Source: Acidobacteriota bacterium
Lineage (GTDB): Bacteria > Acidobacteriota > Terriglobia > Terriglobales > Acidobacteriaceae
Direction: 5' to 3'
DNA length: 18,506 nucleotides
Assembly: GCA_021798235.1 (NCBI GenBank)
Contig: JAJZMO010000112.1
Location: 1-18,506 of the forward strand
The notes under the pieces were generated by a model that saw nothing but the letters and a program-made list of their open reading frames with translations, ran no database searches and had not been told where the DNA came from. Shown one piece after another: positions 1-7,711 of the stretch (position 1 is its first letter; the number at the start of each line of letters is the position of its first letter). Position numbers and translations under genes: made by a program.

Positions 1-160
1 TGGCCAAAACTGCCAAAAGCAGTCCCGGCCCTGTGTCCTCCGGTTCAGGACGCGGGCGCAGGGCTTCGTCGCTGCCCGCCTCGGACAGGGCTTCACCCTG
101 CCCCCTGGCGGACCGCTCCACTTTCGCGGACATCTGACGCAATGCCCTCCGCATCGTCAT
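1..160 (-). CDS. Group II intron reverse transcriptase/maturase, N-terminal fragment (runs off the left edge)
   Basis: The minus-strand ORF starts at ATG 160 and stays open to base 1, giving 53 codons. The visible protein opens MTMRRALRQMSAKVER, continues with a low-complexity stretch rich in Glu, Arg, Ala and Pro, and reaches GPGLLLAVLA at the edge. Intron-encoded proteins often have a charged, poorly conserved N-terminal extension of this kind just before the first RT block, where 'xxLLxxVLxRENLxxAxxRV' is expected. The RT, maturase and any endonuclease domains would lie beyond the window. A GA-rich stretch (AGGAGGAG, about 171-179 in plus coordinates) lies roughly 11 bases upstream and can act as ribosome binding site. 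A second in-frame ATG at 154 is possible. The family call depends on the intron context, because no catalytic motif is visible here. Confidence 0.68.
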   Translation of the reverse strand, partial: MTMRRALRQMSAKVERSARGQGEALSEAGSDEALRPRPEPEDTGPGLLLAVLA

Positions 161-539
161 GGCGGATTCCACTCCTCCTCGTTCGGCCCTTCATCCGCCA
201 CGGCGGACTAATACGGCCTCGGCTGACTTCTCGCTCCGGCTCGACACCGTCGCCCTTTCAGGCATAAGGCGAGATCTCCCCAGGTAAGAACGCACTCCTT
301 CACTGCACGACCGCCGAATCTACGCCACCGAGCTTTGGTCACAAGAGCTTCGCGGCCATTGGCCCGCTCGCCCTGCTCGGAAACGCCTTCTATCCGGTTC
401 TTGTTCATCGGCCCGCAGATTCGTTCCACGCTTCCTCCCCACACTCGGTCGCCCTCATGCAGTTGCGCTTCACTTCACTCACCGTGACCAGCTTGTGACG
501 GGACTTGCACCCGTAAGAGTGCGCCCATGCTGGGCGCAC
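1..539 (-). mobile_element. Group II intron, 5' part (ribozyme 5' region plus start of its ORF), truncated by window edge
   Basis: Read on the minus strand, this begins at 539 with GTGCG, which matches the GUGYG 5' consensus of bacterial group II introns. About 380 bases of structured, non-coding sequence follow, including a TGCAAGTCCCG stretch at about 500-510. An ORF then starts at 160 with the look of an intron-encoded reverse transcriptase N-terminus. Non-coding RNA domains followed by a maturase ORF is the normal group II intron arrangement, with the ORF in domain IV. The intron starts one base after the T-tract of the terminator of the upstream propeller gene and has the same orientation as that gene. 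Insertion just downstream of terminator hairpins is typical of the bacterial class C (IIC) lineage, but the class cannot be fixed without domains V and VI, which lie outside the window. The identification rests on recognising the pattern; no fold was computed. Confidence 0.78.
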
Positions 540-540
540 C

Positions 541-579
541 AAAAAAATCACCCCATACCTCGTCAGAGATATGGGGTGA
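541..579 (-). terminator. Rho-independent terminator of the 641-3820 propeller gene
   Basis: On the minus strand a perfect 10-bp stem (548-557 pairs with 570-579, TCACCCCATA type) with a 12-base loop is followed directly by seven Ts (547-541). It lies 62 bases after the stop codon of the leftward propeller gene. The group II intron 5' end (539) lies one base beyond the T-tract, so this terminator is also the likely insertion target of the intron. Confidence 0.9.
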
Positions 580-640
580 AATTGCATTGGCGTGCGCAGC
601 ACGCGTTTGCCTGGACGGCGAGTCCCGTGCGCCGAGCACC

Positions 641-3600
641 TTACCGCGTCATCAGGTAATGCACCTGCTGCTCGATTTCGGCAATCGCCACCGGCTGCAG
701 TTGATGGCTCTTGAGTGCCAAATTCAACTTCGCCAACGGACCATGCTTCAACTGCTCCCACTCGGCTGCCCGTGCCGTCACTTCGCGTGAAGCACTGGCA
801 CTCAGCGCCAACGCCTGGTCCGTTGGTGTGCGGTCGCCGCCTTCAATGGCGCCCAGCGCGGCAAAGAGATCCCCGTTGGCCAGCGCCAGCCCCGGATTGC
901 CTTCGTTGCCGTGCAGGATATCTTCCACGCTCCCCTGCACCGCCTTCACCTGCGCCAGCAGACCGGCGCTTGCCACATCCTGCGACTTCGCCAGTTCCGC
1001 CAGCTTCACCTCCACGGAATTGATCTCCGCCAGCGCCCTGCGGCTCACCAGCGTCTGCTTCCATGCCCGCGTGCCCGCGTCGAACTGCGCCTGCAACTCG
1101 GCCGGTGTCGCCGGACTGTTCGGATCCATCACCACCGTCAGCGGTTCCGTCTGGCTTACCCCATCGACCGTCAGTGTCACCTCGTACTTGCCAGGCAGCA
1201 CATGCGGACCATTCGGTGCGCGCCTGCTGTGGTCGTCAGCCTCCTTCTTCTTGCTGCCGGTTGCACCCCAAAGCAGATCCCACACAAACCGGTGCTCGCC
1301 CGGCGTGCTCACAATGCGCTGTGGCTTTGGGAACCACCGCGCGGCAATCGGCAGAGGCGGCCGCGGCGGCGGCGGCGGTTCGTTGCTGGAGAAGCGCCGC
1401 ACCACCTGGCCCTCCGCATCGCGAATCGTCAGCGTCACCCGATTCTCGTTGGCCGGCAGATAATAGTCCAGAATCGCCCCGTTTGGCGGATTCTTCGCCG
1501 TCGGCACCTCCGGCGGCAGCGGCGTGCCCGGAAACGAATCATTGTCAATCCGGTAAGCCGGCTCCGGCGGAAACAGCATCGCTTTCGCCGTCGAAGTCTC
1601 CGCGCTCAGGTGCCGCAGCGGCGTCATGTCGTCCAGAATCCACATCGACCGCCCATGCGTCGCCACAATCAGGTCGTTGTCGTGCACCACCATGTCGCGC
1701 ACCGAGCTCACCGGCAGATTCAACTGCAGTGACTGCCACTGGTTGCCGCCGTTAAAGCTCACGTAGATGCCGAACTCCGTGCCCGCAAACAGCAGGTTTG
1801 GCGACTTGGGATCTTCCCGCACGGCCCGCACAAAATGCCCCGCTGGAATCCCCTTCGTGATCAGCGTCCACGTCTTGCCGTAGTCCGTGGTGCGGTAGAG
1901 GTACGGCGTCGTGTCCATCATCCGGTGCCGATCCACCGCCGCCCAGGCCTCACCCTTGTCAAAGTACGAGGCCTCGATCATCGAAATGCAGCTCCATGGT
2001 TTCAGCCCCGGCGGAGTCACATTCTTCCACGTCTTGCCGCCGTCCAGCGTCAGGTGGATCAGCCCCGTATTGCTCCCCGCCCAGATTTCGTTGGCATCCA
2101 GCGGCGAAGGCGCAATCGAGTTCACCACGCCGTATCCGGCCTTGATCGCCTCTTCCGGCGTCGGCGTTGTACCCGGCTTCACGTATGGCCGCGGCGTCAC
2201 CGCGCCCGTCAAATCCGGACTGATCTCCTCCCAGTGCAGCCCGCCGTCCGTCGTCTTCATCACGTACTGCGTGCCCAGGTACAGCGCATGCTTGTCCACC
2301 GGGGAAAATACCAGTGGCGGCGTCCACGGATCGCGATACTTCCAGGTATTGATATCCGAAATGCTGAAGCCCTGCCCTGGATCCGGCGAAATGTCCTGCG
2401 AAAGCGAAGTCTTCCGGTTCCAGCGTGTCACCGTCCCGTAGGTGTCCGTCTCATAAATCACGTTCGGATTCAGCGGATCAGGCGCAATGTAGCCAGCCTC
2501 GCTGCCGCCCGCCGGAAACCAGTCCCGCGGCGTAATCTGCCCGTGATTGGTCCGGCTGTATACGCCCACGCTGCCGCTGTCCTGCTGCGCCGCGTACACC
2601 ACGTAGGGAAACTGGTCGTTCGTGATCACATGATAGAGCTGCGCTGTCGGCTGGTTGTACCAGGGCGTCCATGTCTTGCCGCCGTCCAGGCTCAGCGTCG
2701 TTCCCTGGTCGGTTCCCAGAATCATCGAATCGGAATTCTTCGGATCCACCCAGATCTGGTGGTAGTCATCCCCGCCCGGCGCGCCCCGCACAATCGTCAG
2801 CGTCTTGCCGCCGTCGGCCAGTTTGTACATCGCAACGTTCGGCACGTACACCACGTCCGGATGCTGCGGGTCCACCGTGATCGAATCGAAATACCAATCC
2901 CGGCTCGTCAGCCGTGGATCGTTGTTCACCAGCGTCCACGAGTTGCCGCCATCATCCGAGCGATAAACCCCGGAGAGCTTCGGCACACTCGTCTTCACCA
3001 CCGCATAGACCAGCCGCCCATCCGGTGCCACGGCCACGCCCGGCCGGCCCCAGACGCCGCCCGGCAGTCCATGCCCGGTAATCCGCGTCCACGTCTTGCC
3101 CGCATCCGTCGAGCGATACAGTCCCGTGCCGGGCCCCTTGATCGGCGGATATGTCGTCCACGGTGGACGATGCGCATTCCACGTCCCCGCAAACAGCACG
3201 TTGGGCTTGTCCTCGGCAATCGCCAGATCGCTGATGCCCACGCTCGGTCCCTTGTACAGCACGTGCTGCCACGTCCTGCCGCCGTCGACTGACTTGTAGA
3301 CGCCGCGTTCCGGGCTCGGCCCGTACGCATCGCCCAGCACGCCCACGTACACAATCTTCGCGTTGTCTGGATCCACCACCACCCGGCTGATCTGCTTCGA
3401 GTCCGTCAGCCCGACGTGCGTCCATGTCCTGCCCGCGTTCGTCGACCTGTACACGCCATCGCCCGAAGCCAGGTCCGAGCGGATATCCGACTCGCCCGTG
3501 CCCACGTAAATCACGTTCGGATCCGACGGCGCCACCTCAATCGCGCCAATCGAAGCCACCGGCTCGTGATCAAATACGGGTTTCCACACCGTTCCCGCGT

Positions 3601-3820
3601 CCGTGGTCTTCCACACGCCACCATCCACGCCGCCAAAATAGAATGTCGTGTTGTTGCCCGGAACGCCCGTCACCGCCACCGCGCGCCCGGCGCGGAATGG
3701 CCCAATCAGCCTGTAATGCAGGCCCTCGAAAAGCTGTGGTGGCACGCTTTGCGCCGAGGCGATCACAGGCACGCAAAGCCCTAAGACTACGGCAGAACGC
3801 AGGAATTTTCTCAGATTCAT
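641..3820 (-). CDS. Secreted VPS10/sortilin-type BNR-repeat beta-propeller protein (paralogue 1)
   Basis: A 1059-residue protein. ATG 3820 is chosen because it gives a clean signal peptide (basic MNLRKFLR, hydrophobic core, ASAQS cleavage site); the open frame extends further upstream but reads as arginine-rich non-coding sequence. Residues about 30-800 carry many Asp-box (BNR) motifs of the S/T-x-D-x-G-x-T-W type, including KTTDAGTVW, RSTNAGRTW, RSTDAGKTW and SLDGGKTW, as in the VPS10/sortilin N-terminal ten-bladed propeller and in sialidase-like folds. A proline-rich stretch (PPPPPRPPLP) and a small beta domain (LPGKYEVTLTVDG) follow, then a helical C-terminus. Homologues are abundant in Acidobacteriota and are often labelled glycosyl hydrolase or exo-alpha-sialidase. 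No sialidase arginine triad was identified, so enzymatic activity should not be assumed. The likely role is periplasmic or extracellular binding, with ligand unknown. It is divergently arranged with its paralogue at 4456-7509. Confidence 0.9.
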   Translation of the reverse strand: MNLRKFLRSAVVLGLCVPVIASAQSVPPQLFEGLHYRLIGPFRAGRAVAVTGVPGNNTTFYFGGVDGGVWKTTDAGTVWKPVFDHEPVASIGAIEVAPSDPNVIYVGTGESDIRSDLASGDGVYRSTNAGRTWTHVGLTDSKQISRVVVDPDNAKIVYVGVLGDAYGPSPERGVYKSVDGGRTWQHVLYKGPSVGISDLAIAEDKPNVLFAGTWNAHRPPWTTYPPIKGPGTGLYRSTDAGKTWTRITGHGLPGGVWGRPGVAVAPDGRLVYAVVKTSVPKLSGVYRSDDGGNSWTLVNNDPRLTSRDWYFDSITVDPQHPDVVYVPNVAMYKLADGGKTLTIVRGAPGGDDYHQIWVDPKNSDSMILGTDQGTTLSLDGGKTWTPWYNQPTAQLYHVITNDQFPYVVYAAQQDSGSVGVYSRTNHGQITPRDWFPAGGSEAGYIAPDPLNPNVIYETDTYGTVTRWNRKTSLSQDISPDPGQGFSISDINTWKYRDPWTPPLVFSPVDKHALYLGTQYVMKTTDGGLHWEEISPDLTGAVTPRPYVKPGTTPTPEEAIKAGYGVVNSIAPSPLDANEIWAGSNTGLIHLTLDGGKTWKNVTPPGLKPWSCISMIEASYFDKGEAWAAVDRHRMMDTTPYLYRTTDYGKTWTLITKGIPAGHFVRAVREDPKSPNLLFAGTEFGIYVSFNGGNQWQSLQLNLPVSSVRDMVVHDNDLIVATHGRSMWILDDMTPLRHLSAETSTAKAMLFPPEPAYRIDNDSFPGTPLPPEVPTAKNPPNGAILDYYLPANENRVTLTIRDAEGQVVRRFSSNEPPPPPRPPLPIAARWFPKPQRIVSTPGEHRFVWDLLWGATGSKKKEADDHSRRAPNGPHVLPGKYEVTLTVDGVSQTEPLTVVMDPNSPATPAELQAQFDAGTRAWKQTLVSRRALAEINSVEVKLAELAKSQDVASAGLLAQVKAVQGSVEDILHGNEGNPGLALANGDLFAALGAIEGGDRTPTDQALALSASASREVTARAAEWEQLKHGPLAKLNLALKSHQLQPVAIAEIEQQVHYLMTR

Positions 3821-3951
3821 CGTGACATGATTTAATCTCTTGTCTCGGGAAAGATCAAAGCGAAGCGCCGCAAATCTGAGACTTCGACACCGATTTTTTT
3901 CGAGCAAGACCTGCCCGTTTTGCCCCAAATGACTGCGTCGCGAGGAACTCC
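3821..3951. other. Divergent intergenic region with presumed promoters
   Basis: These 131 bases separate the leftward propeller gene from the rightward membrane-protein/propeller unit, so both promoters should be here. I could not pick out a convincing -35/-10 pair on either strand. GAGGA at 3942-3946 is a good ribosome binding site for the ATG at 3952. A run of seven Ts at about 3894-3900 has no adjoining stem, so it is not called a terminator. Confidence 0.4.
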
Positions 3952-4412
3952 ATGACCTTCGACTACCTCGTTCACGCCAGTCCACGCTGGGAAAAAGCCA
4001 TCGATCAGGGTCTGTTTCCATCCTCCTATGCCTTCCAGATCGGCCTGTTTTTCCTGATGGACGCTGTGCCCATCGCCAACGCACGGGGCGCTATCACTTT
4101 ACGACCACGGGACTCGGCATACTCCTGGGCTTCACCCTCATTCTTCTCGCGGGCGCAGGCTGCATCATCGCCCGCCTCTGCAATGAAACCCGCTCCCGGC
4201 TGCGCTCCAGCTTCATTGACGGCGATTCCCGTCGTACTCTGCTCAACGTCGGCTACATGGGCTACCGCCTGTACCTCATCCTGATCGGGGCTTCCGCGAT
4301 CATCTTCCTCGTCATCCTGACCGTGCGCCCCTGGGGTTTCACGCGTGAAGCACGCGTCCGCCTGGCGCACCGGCCCCACACGATCCCCATCCACTCCGTA
4401 CGCCTTCCCTGA
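3952..4412 (+). pseudogene. Small two-helix membrane protein, disrupted by a single frameshift
   Basis: A gene starts at ATG 3952 behind a good GAGGA ribosome binding site. It reads MTFDYLVHASPRWEKAIDQG and continues to about codon 46 in frame 1 with mostly G/C third positions. The signal then moves to frame 3 at a run of four Gs (4085-4088). Frame 3 carries two clear membrane helices (GLGILLGFTLILLAGAGC, about 4113-4170; LYLILIGASAIIFLVILTV, about 4270-4326) with a charged stretch between them, and ends at TGA 4410. Frame 3 has no ATG or GTG start before the first helix. One extra G in the run would restore a single 153-residue protein reading ...NARGRYHF.... The break could be a real mutation, programmed slippage or a sequencing error. 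I do not recognise the family. It lies 43 bases before the second propeller gene in the same direction, which suggests cotranscription. Confidence 0.65.
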
Positions 4413-4455
4413 TAAACTTCGCTGTTCCCATTCTTCCTGTTCCGGAGCTGCCATC

Positions 4456-7400
4456 ATGCGGAAACTCACGGCCCTTATCGCCCTCGTCTTTTGCGCTGTT
4501 TCGCTCCCTTGCTTCGCCCAAAGCCCGGCCCAAGCCCCAGCACAGACCGCGCCGTCCGCTATCCATTCTTCGGTCTTCGATCACGACCTCCACTGGCGCC
4601 TCATCGGCCCGTTCCGCGGCGGCCGCACCCGCGCTGTCTCCGGCGTTCCCAGCGAGCCCAATGTCTTTTACGTGGGCGCCGTCGACGGCGGCGTCTGGAA
4701 AACCAACGACTTTGGCCGCACCTGGCACCCCATCTTTGACCACGAGCCTACAGGCTCCATCGGCGCACTTGTCGTCTCGCCCTCCAATCCCAACATCATC
4801 TACGTCGGCAGCGGCGAGGGCCTCCAACGGCCCGACCTTTCCATCGGCGACGGCATGTACAAATCCATCAATGGCGGCAAAACCTGGACCCGCATCGGCC
4901 TGCGCCAGAGCCAGCAAATCTCCGCCATGGCCATTGACCCCCACAACCCCAACCGCGTCTTTGTCGCCGTCGCCGGCCATCCTTACGGCCCGAACCCCGA
5001 GCGTGGCATCTTCCGCACCCTCGACGGCGGCAAAACCTGGCAGAAGGTCCTCTACATCAACCCGAATATCGGCGGCAACGATGTCCGCATCGATCCCCAA
5101 AATCCCAACATCGTCTACGCCGGCCTGTGGGACTCGCGCCTCGGTCCGTGGGAAAACGGCCAGTTCAACGGCACCGACGCAGGTATCTACAAATCCACAG
5201 ACGGCGGCACGACGTGGAAGAAGCTCTCCGGCGGCTTGCCCGATGACATCATTCAGGCCTACATCGCCATCGCGCCCAGCCGTCCCAGCCGCCTTTTCGC
5301 GTCCGTCGCCCTGCCCGGCAAAGTGCAGCTCTATCGCTCAGACGACGCCGGACTCACCTGGCACACCGTCACCAACGATCCCCGCCCCAAGGAGCGCATT
5401 GGCGGCGGCGATCTGCCCATGCCTGCCATCGACCCCGAAAACCCCAATGTCTTCTACATGACCAGCATCGTCACCTGGAAGAGCACCGACGGCGGCCACA
5501 CCTGGAATGCCCTGCGCGGCGCCCCGGGCGGAGACGACTACCAGAACATCTGGATCAATCCCACGAATCCCAAAATCATCTGCCTCGTCGGCGATCAGGG
5601 CGCGCTCGTCACCGTCAACGGCGGCCAGACCTGGAGTTCCTGGTACAACCAGCCCACCGCGCAAATCTACCACGTCGAAGCGGACAACTCCTTCCCCTAT
5701 CGCCTCTGCGGCGGCCAGCAGGAAAGCGGCTCCGTTTGCATCCAGACGCGCGGTAACGACGGCGAAATCAACTTCCGCAACTGGCACCCTGTCGGCGCGG
5801 AAGAATACGGCTACGTCGCGCCCGATCCGCTCAACCCCAACATCGTGTACGGCGGCAAACTCACCAAGTGGTTCCGCAGCACCGGCCAGGTCCAGAACGT
5901 GCTCCCCAAACCGCTGCGCAATGGCGGCTACCGCGCCATCCGCACCGAGCCGGTCATGTTCTCGCCGATTGACCCGCACTTGCTCTACTTTGCCGCCAAC
6001 ACCCTCTGGGTCACCAGCGACGGCGGCAACTCTTGGAAGCAGATCAGCCCCGACCTCTCGCGTAAGACCTGGCCCATCCCCTCGGTCGTCGGCGTCTACA
6101 GCAACCAGCCCGCGGCGCAGCCCAAAGACCGCGGCGTCATCTACGCGCTCGCGCCTTCGCCGCTTGAACTCGACCGAATCTGGGCCGGCACCGACGATGG
6201 CCTCATCTGGCTCACCACCGACGGCGGCAAGCACTGGAACAACGTCACCCCGCCCGAACTCAAGCCCTGGCAAAAGGTCTCCATTCTCGACGCCGGCCAC
6301 TTCCACCCCGGCACCGCCTACGCTGCCATCAACACCATTCGCCTCGAAGACCTGCACCCCTACATCTACCGCACGCACGACAGCGGCAAGACCTGGACAA
6401 AAATTGTCAACGGCCTGCCCGACGACGAAGACGTCAACGTCGTCCGCCAGGATCCCAAGGTTCCCGGCCTGCTCTACTGCGGCACCGAGCGCACCGTCTA
6501 CGTTTCCTTTGACGATGGCGACCACTGGCAGCCGCTCCGCCTCAACCTGCCCGCCACCAGCATCCGCGACCTCATCATCAAGAATGACGACCTCGCCATC
6601 GCCACGCACGGCCGCGGCTTCTGGGTGCTCGACGACATCACCCCGCTGCGCCAGTGGAAGAAGATTGCCGGTTCCACGCCCGCTCTCATCCGTCCCGAGC
6701 TGGCATATCGCGTCCATTGGGATACCAATACCGACACGCCGCTCGCGCCCGACGAACCCGCCGCGCCCAACCCGCCCGACGGCGCCATCCTCGACTACTG
6801 GCTGCCCCACAATGCGCAAGGCCCCGTCACCCTGCAAATTCTCGACGCCCAGGGCGACGTGCTGCGCAGCTATTCAAGCACCACGCCCGTGCCCAAACCC
6901 AACCCGATGCTGCCCATCCCGTCCTACTGGCTGCGCCCGGCGCAGCACTTGTCCGCAGAGGCTGGACTGCATCGCTTCGTGTGGGATCTCCACCTGCAGC
7001 CCGTTGCCGGAATCCCGCCGCGCTACCCCATCGCCGCCGTGCCCCACAATACCGCGCCTGCGCCTACGTCGCCTTTCGCTATGCCCGGCATGTACACGGT
7101 CAGGCTCACGGTCGACGGCAAATCCTATACGCAACCGCTACTGTTACGGGAAGATCCCCGCGTCAAAACTCCCACGGCCGGCCTTCAGGCGCAGTATGAT
7201 CTCTCGCTGATCGTCTATCACGACCTCCAGCGCATCCAGGCTGCGGTGGAAAAAGTCCAGACCGCCGCCGCTCGTCCCGGCGCAGGCAAAGAACTGATGC
7301 AACTCCTCGGCGGATCCGGCTACTACGGCCAAAGCCCGTCCGTCGTAGCCCAGACCCTGCTCGGAATGCGTGGAACCCTGTGGGGCATGCTCCGCACCCT

Positions 7401-7509
7401 GCAGGGAGCCGACGTCGCACCCACCCAGCCGCAGTACGCCGCCGTCGATCACCTGCACGAGGCCACAGACAAGCTCCTCGTCCGGGCAAAATCCCTCGGC
7501 GTGGACTAG
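4456..7509 (+). CDS. Secreted VPS10/sortilin-type BNR-repeat beta-propeller protein (paralogue 2)
   Basis: A 1017-residue protein. ATG 4456 is chosen because GGAG (4444-4447) lies just upstream and the signal peptide MRKLTALIALVFCAVSLPCFAQS follows at once; the open frame extends upstream only through the membrane-protein coding region. Asp-box repeats (for example KSINGGKTW, KSTDGGTTW, RSDDAGLTW, KSTDGGHTW, TTDGGKHW) run through residues about 50-750. A small beta domain (MPGMYTVRLTVDG) and a helical C-terminus follow. It shares many blocks with paralogue 1, for example RLIGPFR-GR, GAPGGDDY, SWYNQPTAQ, LKPW, IATHGR-W-LDD and NPP-GAILDY, so the two arose by duplication and have since diverged. 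Predicted exported and probably non-enzymatic; ligand unknown. The TAG stop (7507-7509) falls on the first bases of a palindromic element. Confidence 0.9.
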   Translation: MRKLTALIALVFCAVSLPCFAQSPAQAPAQTAPSAIHSSVFDHDLHWRLIGPFRGGRTRAVSGVPSEPNVFYVGAVDGGVWKTNDFGRTWHPIFDHEPTGSIGALVVSPSNPNIIYVGSGEGLQRPDLSIGDGMYKSINGGKTWTRIGLRQSQQISAMAIDPHNPNRVFVAVAGHPYGPNPERGIFRTLDGGKTWQKVLYINPNIGGNDVRIDPQNPNIVYAGLWDSRLGPWENGQFNGTDAGIYKSTDGGTTWKKLSGGLPDDIIQAYIAIAPSRPSRLFASVALPGKVQLYRSDDAGLTWHTVTNDPRPKERIGGGDLPMPAIDPENPNVFYMTSIVTWKSTDGGHTWNALRGAPGGDDYQNIWINPTNPKIICLVGDQGALVTVNGGQTWSSWYNQPTAQIYHVEADNSFPYRLCGGQQESGSVCIQTRGNDGEINFRNWHPVGAEEYGYVAPDPLNPNIVYGGKLTKWFRSTGQVQNVLPKPLRNGGYRAIRTEPVMFSPIDPHLLYFAANTLWVTSDGGNSWKQISPDLSRKTWPIPSVVGVYSNQPAAQPKDRGVIYALAPSPLELDRIWAGTDDGLIWLTTDGGKHWNNVTPPELKPWQKVSILDAGHFHPGTAYAAINTIRLEDLHPYIYRTHDSGKTWTKIVNGLPDDEDVNVVRQDPKVPGLLYCGTERTVYVSFDDGDHWQPLRLNLPATSIRDLIIKNDDLAIATHGRGFWVLDDITPLRQWKKIAGSTPALIRPELAYRVHWDTNTDTPLAPDEPAAPNPPDGAILDYWLPHNAQGPVTLQILDAQGDVLRSYSSTTPVPKPNPMLPIPSYWLRPAQHLSAEAGLHRFVWDLHLQPVAGIPPRYPIAAVPHNTAPAPTSPFAMPGMYTVRLTVDGKSYTQPLLLREDPRVKTPTAGLQAQYDLSLIVYHDLQRIQAAVEKVQTAAARPGAGKELMQLLGGSGYYGQSPSVVAQTLLGMRGTLWGMLRTLQGADVAPTQPQYAAVDHLHEATDKLLVRAKSLGVD

Positions 7510-7622
7510 AGCATTTCCCCTATGGGTATAGACCGAAGAGAGAATCTCAACGCAGCTTTTCCGTTAAGAAAAGCTGCGCGCGGTTGAATTCAGAAAGTTC
7601 ACAGGAATAGGGGAAATGCTCT
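7508..7622. repeat. Nested palindromic element (MITE-like or REP-like) with 16-bp perfect terminal inverted repeats
   Basis: The ends are perfect 16-bp inverted repeats: AGAGCATTTCCCCTAT at 7508-7523 and its reverse complement at 7607-7622. Near the centre is a second perfect inverted repeat, with 11-bp arms at 7551-7561 and 7568-7578 and a 6-base loop. TCAA (about 7547-7550) and TTGA (about 7584-7587) partly extend the inner symmetry. The element encodes nothing and lies between two converging genes, supplying part of the stop codon of the left one. There is no T-tract after either stem, so it is not a standard terminator, though transcripts from either side would fold there. No clear target-site duplication was seen. 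The structure is directly visible; calling it a mobile miniature element is inference. Confidence 0.7.
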
Positions 7623-7646
7623 GAAGCCTCGCCCCGAAAAAGATGC

Positions 7647-7711
7647 TGTCATCCTGAGCGAATCGGGCCGTCACAAAGTGGCGGCCTGCGCAGTCGAAGG
7701 ACCTGCGGTTT
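7647..7711. repeat. Dispersed-repeat type sequence (GTCATCCTGAGCGAA ... AGTCGAAGGACCTGC) with internal stem-loop
   Basis: The left part, TGTCATCCTGAGCGAA (7647-7662), and right part, CAGTCGAAGGACCTGCGG (7691-7708), match by memory a short intergenic repeat common in Acidobacteriota and some other phyla. Between them is a stem-loop: 7666-7674 pairs with 7678-7686 over 9 bp with one G-T pair and an AAA loop. The element ends at the stop codon of the leftward permease gene (TGA, 7713-7711). The copy number in this genome cannot be judged from one window. Confidence 0.6.

Noticed and set aside
519..539. GTGCGCCCA/TGGGCGCAC stem followed on the plus strand by a C and seven As
   Set aside because: A run of As rather than Ts means it is not a plus-strand terminator. 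On the minus strand it lies beyond the real terminator and is the first stem of the intron.
208..761. Leftward open frames at 208-444 and 405-761 and a rightward one at 527-790
   Set aside because: The leftward frames mainly translate the structured intron RNA, and the 405-761 and 527-790 frames also run through the terminator into the 3' end of the propeller gene. None shows domain-like content.
1835..3292. Long rightward frame (485 codons) opposite the first propeller gene
   Set aside because: It is rich in Arg, His and Pro with no domain pattern, typical of the antisense of a GC-rich gene. The opposite strand has a signal peptide and clear BNR repeats.
641..3820. Annotation of the propeller proteins as sialidases or glycosyl hydrolases
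   Set aside because: Asp-box repeats alone occur in many non-enzymatic propellers, and I could not find the sialidase catalytic arginine triad or nucleophile tyrosine with confidence.
5338..6837. Long leftward frame (499 codons) opposite the second propeller gene
   Set aside because: It is an antisense shadow rich in Val, Gly, Asp and Ala that mirrors the codon bias of the real gene.
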